Part shown: positions 45,516 to 56,332 of the stretch, piece by piece
Layout: the number at the start of each line of letters is the position of its first letter
Numbering within the stretch: the first letter of the stretch is position 1
NCBI GenBank assembly: GCA_038049695.1
Contig: CP142454.1
Span: 16,190,501 to 16,254,500, forward strand
Length of the DNA: 64,000 nucleotides
Direction: 5' to 3'
From: Cinnamomum chago
Lineage: Eukaryota; Streptophyta; Magnoliopsida; Laurales; Lauraceae
Position numbers and translations under genes: made by a program
The notes under the pieces: model-generated
What the model saw: only the letters and a program-made list of their open reading frames with translations
Databases searched by the model: none
Told to the model about the DNA's origin: nothing

Positions 45516-47786
45516 TGTTAGGCTCCGTCCCGAGTTAATCCCAATTAACTCTAATTAATGGAACTTAAGACTAATTAAGCCGGTTTAAATGACTTAATGG
45601 TGATTTATCACCAAATGAAGTTGAATTAGCTTAATGCAGGCTTAATGAAGTGCTAGATAAGATTAAAACCGAATTGAATTGAAATGGAGCTTAAACAAGC
45701 AAGTGAAGGACTTTTTCAGAAATACGATTTTGTACGTATTTGATCGAATTCGGAAACTCTTGATACCAACATGTGTATCTCGACGAGTACGCTAACTTTC
45801 ATAAAATACTTGAATTGATTCGATGAATATCGGATTAAATGGACCATCATTTGACTTGAATTGGAATAAAAGGGAATTAATGGACTTAATTGCAAATTCA
45901 CCTCTTATATAACCCAAATGAACTCATTTTTGAGTTCATCCATCCCAGGAAAACCCTAGGCAACATTTCCATCCGTTTCTTTCTTCTTCCTTTCATTTCT
46001 TCTTCATCTAAGGGACTTGAGGTGATTGGAGTAAAGAGGAGTCCATCATCTTCATCATCTTCATCATCTTATTAAAGGTTCTTGGAATCCAAACTTCAAG
46101 GAGAGGATTCCAACTCAATCCAAGCTAAGAAAGGGGTTTATAGCAATCAAGCTTCATCTAAGGCAAGTTTATACATGTAATTATGCTTGTTATGGTGCTT
46201 TTATTGATTTTGATAGGAAGAAAAGATGAATCAGATGTTATGGTGAAGTATGGGTTTAAAACCCTAATTAGATTATGTATTGTTGTTAGCTTGATTGGAA
46301 ATGGATGGTGTGTGTGGAGGGGACAGGAGGTCCCATTATTCTTGCAGGTTGTAGAGGAGTAATGGAGAAATGGGTGTAAAAGAAGAGAGAAGGAATCAGA
46401 ATTTCGGAGTTGAATTCTGGACAGTTCGCTCGAGCGAACAAGGAGTCGCTTGAGCGAACAAGGTTCTGTTTCAGAGAAAACGCGTCCTGGACTGGTCGCT
46501 CGAGCGAACATTAAAATGCGGTCGAGCGACCAATGTTCTGTGAGGTGTCCGCTCGAGCGAACTTTACTCGCTCGAGCGAACCTAATACAGAAACACACAT
46601 TGATAGTAAAGTAAAAATTTTGGCCACTCGCTCGAGTGAATTTTGGAATTTTTGTGAGAACTAAGATCGCTTATGTGGTCATCGATGCTTCTCGTATAGT
46701 TAAGTGATAACCTCCATAAGTGTTAATTAGGGTTATTCGAATGCATAATCAACTAAGTAATGTCATCAAAAGTAATACTTGCATTGATAACCAAAGTTGC
46801 ACTCAATGGTCGGTTAGAGGATTGGATAGAGGCTTACTTTAGAGTGAGAATGAGATTTGTACGAATGGTTAACGGGTTTGGCACTACCTAGTGGTTTCTT
46901 AAACTCATTATTGAATTGCATTGAATTGAATTGATAAATGAAATGACTATTCCTACTGCAGTAGATGAGATTGGGGTGTTCCGGAGCCCGTGGTGACACC
47001 AGTGGTCTCTGATCAAGACACTGGGAGATCCCACCTTATTGGACCGAAAGGTCATTGACTGAAAAGCCATACATTGAGAAGCCACTAATAAATATTGAAC
47101 TTAATGAGTAAATGAACATGAATTGCTTCCTTTTGGAAGAACAGACTGGAGTTGAAACCAATGCTAGTGTAGTTGTCATATTATTGTCATTGTTACTTAT
47201 GTTTATTATGGATTGTTTAGCACTGTTAAACAATGAATTACTAGGAATTACGAACATGTCATAAATATATGTGTACTTTGTTGAACCGTCGTGTTCACTG
47301 TATTACTGATGATATTACAGGCTCGGTTGCCCGTGCCGGTCCTTCCGAGACCGTCCAGACAGCGGAGAAGACCCATTCGATACCTCCAGGAGGTTTAGCC
47401 GAATGGACGTGATGTGAGAGAGGATAACATGACATCTTTTGGAAACATTTTAGAAAGTGTTTGTACATTCATTTTGGTATTGTAATTGATAGAAATGATA
47501 TCCCCTGCATTGTATGTTAATTATGCAGTGGTTGATATAGGAAAATTGAAACGATGTAAATGGACTTTATAGTTCTAAAGTAAAGTGTTTAATTCATTTT
47601 GGTAAGTTATGGTCAATGTATATTATTGTTATTTCCGCACAACTGTACATTGACAGGTACGTATGCAAGATCCCTTGTAGATTCGTTTTAACTTCGGTTA
47701 ATTCGAGTTTACGGGAGTAAGTATGATTAACATCGCGACCCGGGGGTTAACCCTAATGACTCTGATCTCGGGGCCGGGTCGTGACA
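45516..47786. mobile_element. Third solo LTR, 2.27 kb
   Basis: Starts TGTTAGGCTCCGTCCCGA and ends TCGGGGCCGGGTCGTGACA, flanked by the 5-bp TSD GGAAA (45511-45515 and 47787-47791). No gag or pol. Internal order: TATATAA at 45906-45912, CT-rich block 45950-46075, CTAAGGCAAGT at 46158-46168, GCTCGAGC palindrome island 46424-46640, acceptor-like GATATTACAG ending about 47321 followed by GC-rich sequence. Same plan as the two LTRs at 18-25 kb but with little obvious sequence identity outside termini and signals. Confidence 0.85.
46424..46640. repeat. Palindrome island, core GCTCGAGC (third LTR)
   Basis: GTTCGCTCGAGCGAAC and near versions (TCGCTTGAGCGA, GGTCGCTCGAGCGAAC, CCGCTCGAGCGAAC, ACTCGCTCGAGTGAA) occur about seven times within 217 bp. 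Confidence 0.9.
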
Positions 47787-47791
47787 GGAAA

Positions 47792-48098
47792 GGTCTAAAA
47801 AATTTAGCCCCTTCTCTGAAAAAAATTATCCACTAAAATGTCTACAAGTCCAATTTTCTGCATACATACACAAACATGCTCACTCTCTCTTCCTCTCTCT
47901 AAACGTTGAGTCTCCCCTAGGCCTGCATTCTGAAATTTGGGTTTCCGTTGGTGAAAGATACTAAAAGGGTACCTGGTTTTGGTTTGGAAGGTGGGTTTCG
48001 TGTGGAAACAGATGAGGTTGGGATATGAGCACTGTGAAAGCTACTCAAACATTGGTTGATTTTTCAATGTGTTTCTTCTCGAGAGATTTTGATCTTTT
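47792..48098. other. Intergenic, nothing recognised
   Basis: A CT-rich patch at about 47877-47900, otherwise anonymous. Confidence 0.3.
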
Positions 48099-48409
48099 GG
48101 CCTGTTTGGATGTACGGTGAATTGAAGTATGGTGAGGTGAAGTATCAAATCAAGAGATAATAAAATATAAGTTGTTATGATGGTGTTTTATTTTTCGTTG
48201 TTTGGTATGAATTTTTTTTTACTTTTTGTATAGAAAAGTGGATCTTTTTTGTTTTTTAGTGGAGAAAATATATATTTTTTTTACTTTTTTTAAAAAATAT
48301 GAGAATTTTTAAAATTTTGTACTTTTGATTTGACCCATTGTCTTTTCTTGTCGGGATAATAAAGGTTTTACCTCACCTCACCTCACTTCAACACACGTCA
48401 AACACGCCC
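48099..48409. mobile_element. MITE (family B, reverse orientation)
   Basis: Ends GGCCTGTTTGGATGTACGGTGAATTGAAGT and ACTTCAACACACGTCAAACACGCC are imperfect inverted repeats. The interior TTTTTAGTGGAGAAAA and ACTTTTTGTATAGAAAAGTGGA is the reverse complement of words at 32100-32230. Confidence 0.65.
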
Positions 48410-48663
48410 AACAGTGATCCGAATGAAACCATTGAGTGAGCAGAGCAAGCCCTGCAATCTCCCCGACACAACTATGTGCAATAATCTCTATATCTGCAAT
48501 AGGTCACTTTACTGTGCATTAGCATCTCACCTCTCTAGCTCCATGTTACCTGTAGTTTCATGCGGTTGATTTGTAATTTGTTAGTTTTCTTTCTTGATTC
48601 ATGGTGAAAATGGGTTCCAATGAATCTTGCCAAACAAGGTAAAGAATAATTTTTTTTCCTAGA

Positions 48664-48694
48664 CTAGTGGAGCCCTACACGTGCAATGCACGTG
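48664..48694 (-). mobile_element. Helitron-like 3' terminus
   Basis: On the minus strand a hairpin CACGTGCATTGCACGTG (48694 to 48678) is followed after 10 bases by CTAG and then T. This is the Helitron end rule (hairpin, about 10-12 bases, CTRR, insertion at A|T). The element body would extend to higher coordinates. The 5' end was not found. Confidence 0.5.
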
Positions 48695-51600
48695 CACCGA
48701 ACACACAATTTTATTAAGTAAATCTTAAAAAAATAAAGTTCTTAAAAATTTCAGTAAAAGCTTCAATACATTTAAAAATAAAATTTCAACAGAAAATGAG
48801 AAATTATAAATTGCAGGGCCCGTGCAATGTCCAAATATAGCTGACACTACTTTTTTCTATACATTTGTAAACAATAAAATAATGATATAGAGAGATAAAT
48901 GAGATCTCAAAAGACAATCGATATGAAATTTATATAATTTTTTGAGGATATAAATCGCCTATTTCTATATATTTTATCAGGAATGTGTACAAAGAAATTT
49001 CAATTTACTTTATTTAACCTGTCAGGTCAACTTATTAGTTTCCTGGTAGACTTGACCTACTAAAGTTGGAGTCCAGTTGAAAGCATAGTCAAATTAATAA
49101 CCTGCAGTTTCATAAAAAATAAAAATAAAAATTGAGAACCAGATGAACTTACTATTCTAACAAATTACCATAAACATTATATGTTCACTACAAAATCAAA
49201 TTCTATTAAGGAAATTTTTTTAATTATATCTTATCTAAGGACATCAAAATAATAAAACTAAGATGGTGGTTTTAGTCTTAACTTACAAAGAAGAATAACA
49301 TCTCACACCGACCGTCAAGAATAATGAAGTAATCCGACTTGTCCTCAAGCGACATGAATCAATAATGGTGGAACTATGATATGAACTCTGACGGGTAAAT
49401 GTGCAGAGCACCTGTTGATCAATATTAATATTTAACATGTGCTTTGTTATATTTTATAAGACATACCACTATCAGGTAAAAAGAGGCAATACCTCTCAAA
49501 GAGTCAGCATCTTCTTTTACTTTATATAAAGTGCTATATTTTATACCCTATAAGAAAAAGATAATATAAAGTAATCATAGAAGTTCAGTTAAATGGAAGC
49601 TCACAAATAAAAATATCAATAGGGAAAAAAATACCAAAAAATATAAAACTACAAATACAAATCTGCCAAATGAATTTGACCTTCCTCTTAAGAAATACAT
49701 AAAAATGTAACCCAAGTATTCTAGATCAACTATTTTGCTCTGTTCTGTATAGAGGATGAGAGTGCTGATCAAAGTAAGAAAATTTCGAAACGAATAAAGA
49801 CAAACTGAATTTGTTGCAACTCAGCATCAAATACTTATTTTAGTTGTTTACACTTAAAACGACCACTTCATTCATTGACTCTGAAGTTAGAAGTAGCGCT
49901 AGCATAACAAGTAGTTTCTATGAGATCCTCATTTTCCCTTTAAGGAAAGGCATGACGTTTCATTGAAATATATGAGAAGAAAAAGAAAAAGAAGAAGCAG
50001 CTTGCAGTGATGGAAAAAATAAACGTGTTAGAAAATGATTAAAGTTTTTCAATTTAAGCCTCATGAGTAAGAGCAATAATAAATAAATATATTCATGCCC
50101 TTTTATAATTAAAAAAAAAACTCACAAAAGTTGTATATTAAGAAACTAAAAAATGTACTGAACAACAACAATTTTACAATAGCAATCTATAAGACCTACC
50201 ACTAAATTGCATTTATGGAATTATCTTTAGAATCACTAATATCAGAAGAGAACCAATATTCAGTAGTAGTTATCACATTATCTAACTTGGGATTACTCTT
50301 TCAACAGGGGTATAAATCAAGATCAATACAACTACTATGTCAGATTGAAATCTCAATTATTATAACTAAATAAAATACAAACACATGAAGGGAAAATAAT
50401 ATTTAAACTTTTTTAATGGTAACTTTCATTAAAAGAGAGAAAAAAACATGGTGGACATAAAATGAGTTTAAGTTTGTACATTTCATTTTCTTATTTATGT
50501 TATTTTGTTAGTTGCTACTTTTTTATAAAAAAAAAAAAGAAAAAACTAAACATAAAGTAATAATGCAAATGAAGTACCTGTATATATGAGACGTGCTTAT
50601 AAGTCTTTGAGGTCCCTGTACCTTTTTAAAATGTCATAATAAATAATATACAACTGAAAGAACATCAAATTACAAAAATTTAAGGTTAGTGTACAAAAGA
50701 TTAAAGGATTAATATTTAAAATATAATAATAAAGGGTTACATCCTTACAAAGAAAATAATCTGATGTCTTCTAGACACCTCCTGGAGCCCTCTGATGTTC
50801 TTAACTCTCAAATTTCAAATACAAATACCACTCAAGTATTTTTTAGTTCCACAAAAAAAAAAAAAAAAGAAACTATTTGCACAATTAACATTGTTTCAAG
50901 AAAAAAAAAAGAAAATGTTAATTCTCTCGTATGTAGTCAATTTGATATTTGAATTATAACACAACTACCAATTGGCCACCAGCAACAATAACAAAAGTAA
51001 CAAGCTAACTAATACCTTTGTCGCGACTTTTAAACTGATGGTGAAGTATTTAAAGTGCCCACAAAACGGTAAGTATTGAAACCCAAAAGGTATTAAGTAA
51101 AATACACTTGATTCCTTTTCTTTTGATCCATTATAAAATGCACTATTCATTTCCTCTTTTATTTTCATCCCATCTTAATTCAAGGTTTATTATTGAAAAA
51201 CCACATGGCATTTAAGTTTTCAGAGTTAAAAGGTAGTATGTACACCATGAACCACACAATGGAGTAAATACTGCATAGTTAAAATCTTTTATTTTTCCCA
51301 CATTGGCTTAGTTTATTTACCGGGGTGGACAAAATAACGGCAAGAAAGACTAAAAAAACTTTCTGAATGATAAAATCCGAAATATTTTTCCTTTGAAATG
51401 ATTCTTTAATTTCACCACATCTCACAATTAATTTTACAAAAGACAAAAAAAAATTGAATAAAAATTTGGAAATTACTGAACAAAATAGTTCAACGAGAAC
51501 AACGAATGAATGCTTATTGGTCTTATCTCACTCTTGAGGGGTTTGGAGGGTGACGATTGTAGAGGACTTGGTCTAAATCGTAAGAATTTAACTAATATAA

Positions 51601-52924
51601 ACTAAAACATGAAAAATAAACAAAATAAAATGTCAGATTCTTATATAAATATGGATTATGTTTTTAGTCATTTGAATATTAGCACATGTACTGTTTAAAA
51701 AAAAAGTCATTCCCCTTCGACTTTATGGAGAAGGAAAACAGATCCTAACAGATAATTGAAAGCTTTTTCATGCCTCATAGCATCGTCCTTTTAATTATTG
51801 TCTACTTTGCTTTTTTCAACCAGGACACTTTCTGTTTGAGTTTTCCATTTTTCTATCTCACATAACAAAACAGTATCAATTTTACATTTTAAATGCCATG
51901 CACAGTAAGAACTAAATACAAAGTTATACCATAAGGAAACATGAAACATGTACAATTTGGAAGGCTGCATTTAAGATTCAAGAAATAAAACAGATATATA
52001 ATTAAAATTATCAAAGCACAAAGGCTATCAATGGGCCTAACTTTTGCCCAAACAGGAATGAGAAAGAAAAAACAACTCTTCATAATCACTTTCTTAACTC
52101 TGGTTGCACCCATCTTTCTTAGAATGAAAATTTTATTGCAATATTAAAAAAATCTGAAGAAGAAGACATAATCAAACAATAATAATTTCAGTAGACAATG
52201 CTCACTTACATGTATGAAAACTCCCTTCAATCCAAAAGAAGCTAAGAGTCAATGAAGAATCTGTTAAAATGCTATGTTCTTCCTTACACAATTACTCACA
52301 GAAGAAAAACATCATACTTACAAAAATTCCTACATTGAAAATCTCGTAGTATCTGAATAAAAAGAATGTTAAAAGAAAATTGAAAAAAGAAGAGGGAAAA
52401 AAACAATATATGAGATATTGATTTAAGATAGATTCCAATCTTATCCACATTTTCATTTTCTTTTCTCCACCACCTTAAAAAAAAATTAAGAAAAAAAAAA
52501 TTACTCGATTTATTGGAATGCATTAAAACAAAATTTTATTACGTTTAAAATATCAGCACCTACTCAATATAAGAGATTAAAAAAATTATTAGTATGGTCT
52601 GGATCCAGGTTCATTTAGGTAAAATTATTAGGATCGTGTGTGCCAAGTTTGGTCTCTATCCGGGTTCATTTGGATATAGTAGGGGGTAAGTTAGCAATTT
52701 GCCATAGAATTTAGGGGGCTTTTTCGTAATTTTAGATTTTTGATATCATGGTACCATTGGGTAGATATTTTTAATTCCTAAACTTTAGTCTTTTAGATCA
52801 TCTTGATTCGGATCCTTAAAACCCCTCTAAATCCAAGCCTGACCCAAAGTTTATTTTAGACAAATTGAAAATTTTCCATTATGTCCCCATCTTTATCCAT
52901 ATATAAAATACATGTACATAATAA
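48695..52924. other. AT-rich region, no gene recognised
   Basis: About 4.2 kb of very AT-rich DNA with many homopolymer A runs (for example 50529-50540, 50852-50867). Short frames lack recognisable motifs. Part of it may be the body of a non-autonomous Helitron ending at 48664. Confidence 0.4.
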
Positions 52925-53110
52925 ATATATATATAAGGGTGGGCCCCACAACTTACATTTCATTGAGCATGTGTGTAGTGAAAAAGTACATTATTTTTAT
53001 CTCTTTTATAAGAGTAGATGTATATATAAGGGTGGGCCCCATAACTTACATTTGATTGGACATGTGTGTAGTGAAAAAAGTACATAATATTTTTTAAAAG
53101 AGTAGATTAC
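52925..53110. repeat. 93-bp tandem duplication
   Basis: Two copies of ATATATAAGGGTGGGCCCCA.AACTTACATTT.ATTG followed by CATGTGTGTAGTGAAAAA, offset by 93 bp, differing at several sites. Confidence 0.85.
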
Positions 53111-56100
53111 ATTGATGGTACATATGGGCTACCTATTCACATCTAGACCACCTAAACCAAAGATTTGCTGAATCATTTCCATACCGTGGTAGATCTCTAA
53201 ACCCCATGGATCATGCACAACAATTACTAAATTGGTGTACAATTGTGTACAGCTGAACTGTCAAATTAAAAAATAACAATTGTGTACATATGAAGAGAAG
53301 GCATTTTGCTGGGCAGCATGCAACTCGTCACGTTTTTTGTGGTGAGTAATGTGATTTCATCAGTTCCGAAGCATCTTTTGTCAGTAACATCAATTTTGAT
53401 TTTCGTATATCATTGTTGGCTATATACATTTGCTGTAGAAGGACATGCACTATCTTTATGCAGTTGCTAGTATTCTACTTCATTTGTACATGGGAGGTCA
53501 ACAGAAAAAAAGGGTAAATGGCCGTTGGACTTGTTTGGTATTTGGGTGTGAAATGCTTATTCAAGACAATCAGTAAAACAAAGCCAAAAATGGCACTATG
53601 CTCTTCTATATTTCTTGCAGACCTTGAGTTTGATGGTGCTCGATTTTAATTTCCCTTCTTGCGTTGGATAATAGTCCATTTCAAGACTAGATTGTCATGG
53701 AAGATGAAATCCATCATTAAGCTGTGAGCTTGAACTCTGTTGTGTTTTAGGGAGAATTACGTTTCTTGCATCAAATTAGATTTTCTAAGCACAGTTAGGG
53801 TGTCACATCTAAAATTACACCATTGACATGGTGGGTTCGTAAATATTCTTAACCGTGATCATCATTATCACAAAGCCTTGTTCCAATCATATGGGGGATT
53901 GACTACATTAATCTACATTTCGTTCTCTTTAGAATTCATTTTGGGTTGTGACTACTTAGGGGAACCAGAGGGGGGTTAGCAGGGGCTATGGCCACCCAAG
54001 ATTTCTATAAAACCCCTCTGACTTTTCAAAATTTTGCAATTTTTTACATATGGCCCCTCCTAAATTGTCAGAAAAGCCCTTATATATTTTGAAAACTACA
54101 TTTATTTTTTATATGTGGCCCTAAAAAAAAAAATATCCCGATACAGTGGCTCTCCCAAGAAAGAATTTTTAGATCCGCCCCTAGTTGTGACAAAATTCTA
54201 CACTCACTATTGACCTATCTAACGCAGCCCTCGTCTTTATTTGGTATTAGGACCAGTTGTAAAAATGACAAAGTTGGTAAATATTCTTAAATGAGTATCA
54301 AAATCAGTTTATTTGTACGTTTTTTTAAAATCCATTTGAATGGTTATTTCTATGTTAGAGTACTCCTTATCTTATCGACCTTTTAACAAGTTTTAGTTGC
54401 TATATATAACAATATATAAATCGTTTTGGTAGTGAAGGGAATTTTAAAACCATCAAAATGAGAAGCTGGTATTCATGGGTCTGGCTTATGTGCAAAGCCA
54501 ACATTTTGCACAGAAACACATAAGAGAGAGAATGGTATTCCAAAATATGGGAAACCACCCGGCCTTTCCTTCTTATTTTTCCCTGAAAGGTTCTTTTTTA
54601 TAAAAGTTCAATGCTCTTCCATTTTGGATGTTCAATGTATGTGGTCAAAAAATGTCACTGCCATGGGAAGACTAAAAGAAACGCGAAATGAGAAATACAT
54701 GTCTAATCTAAATTACAAAGCTTGGATGATGGGTTGGTGGTTCACAAAATGAAGTTGAAGTTGAAGACTGCATCGCCCGCTGATATCTATCCAGCAGCAT
54801 AGTAGATAGACTTTGTGGAAATATCAATAAAGTATAAAACCTTTATCTCATTTTAAAAAAAGTATATCAAGATTTGTATATTTCTAAAAAGCATAAAATT
54901 TTTCTACGATTCTTTCAATCAAGTCCTCTTTATATAAAAAAAAAAGTTATAAAAAATGACGAAACTGTCCTTCTTTTATAATAGGTTTTTGTATTTGATT
55001 AACCTTTTTCTTCCTCAAATCAACCATTTTGATTTGAAGTGTGCCCACTAGGTCATTTGGTCAGGCTTCATCATTTTCCTTAATTGAGTTATTAAAGTAA
55101 AGCTTTGAAAAATGACATAAGGGTATTTTGTCAAATTTCAAACTTTTGTCTGAAAAAGGACTCGATCGAAAGAAAAATGGAAAATTTTTATGCTCTATTA
55201 ATATTCAAAAATTTTATGTACTTTCTTAAAAAAAAATGTTTTATACCCTTTTTAGACTCTCCAAAAAAATAAAAAAGCATCGATGTCAAATATAAAGAAA
55301 TGGACCCGGGAAAGCCTATTTATTATGGGGTGTCATATGGGAGGAGATGATTTTTTTTATTCATTGGAGGAGATGCGATGTCAGCTAATTTGACATCCTC
55401 CTCCATGTGTTACCCCCCTAATTGGTCAAAATAGGATTTCCCTGTTTGGTCCAAACAATGAATCCGTTTCCCAAAATCAAATGAATGATTGTCTCATTTA
55501 ATATTGAAGAGTTTTTTGTATATACTCTTTAAGCTTTATAAAATTTGTAAATAGGCCCATGTGGTTTCAATATTTACATATACCCCTCACTTTTTCAATT
55601 TAATACCTTACATATCCCCAAATTTACTAATCACAGTGACCACCAAAAGATTTGTGTTGAATTTTTATAAAAATGACAACTTTGCCCTTGAGTTAAATTA
55701 AAAAATATATAAGTATGTCATTATTTTATAAAAATACCATTATTTTATCCCAAGTCCCAATAATCTCTCTCAAATTCTCCCATGCACGTGACACCTAATC
55801 ATGTATTTGAGACTTTCATTAATCTAATTGGGGGTTGTGCACTGATTGAGTCAATTATAATCAATTATAAATACAAGTGTATATTTTATTTGCGATCAAT
55901 TTAGATTTGATGAAATGTACCCTGCATTAATAAAGATGGATTTATATAGGGTTACTCTATCCTATTGATTGTACTACAGTAATTATTAATATTAAAAGAT
56001 TTAAAGAAAAATAAATTCAAGCTTTTGAAAATATGCATATATGAATAAAAGACGGACAAAAATATCATTTTACTTTATAAAAAAAGAAAACTCATTATAA

Positions 56101-56332
56101 AAGGATGTATTGTTTATACTATTTAGCCTTCTTTAAAAATAGTATCTTTTAGATTCTTACCATGACGGGAAATCCAAAACAGGAAAACAAGTGGGTCCCA
56201 CATCTATCCGCTATAAATGCCCAGAACCAGAAATTTCGTAGTTCCAAACACGACGGAGAAAGCGAGCAGGATTCCTTGTAAAATAATATCCCTTGATCTC
56301 CTATTTCTTCCCTCTCTTTCCACAGCCCGCAG
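53111..56332. other. Intergenic, with a diverged MITE near 55.3 kb and the APK promoter at the right end
   Basis: At about 55290-55475 the words GGAGGAGATG, ACATCCTCCTCCATGTGTTACCCC and TTTGGTCCAAAC..ATCCGTTTCCC match the family A MITE at 26582-26728. The last ~110 bases before 56333 are likely APK 5' UTR. No other gene was recognised. Confidence 0.4.

Noticed and set aside
19281-46640. CRISPR-like repeat arrays
   Set aside because: The repeated words are short palindromes in plant LTRs, with irregular spacers and no cas genes. CRISPR is not expected here.
18071-47786. A single giant LTR retrotransposon spanning the 18-25 kb and 45-48 kb LTRs
   Set aside because: Each LTR has its own TSD and the whole POLK gene lies between them.
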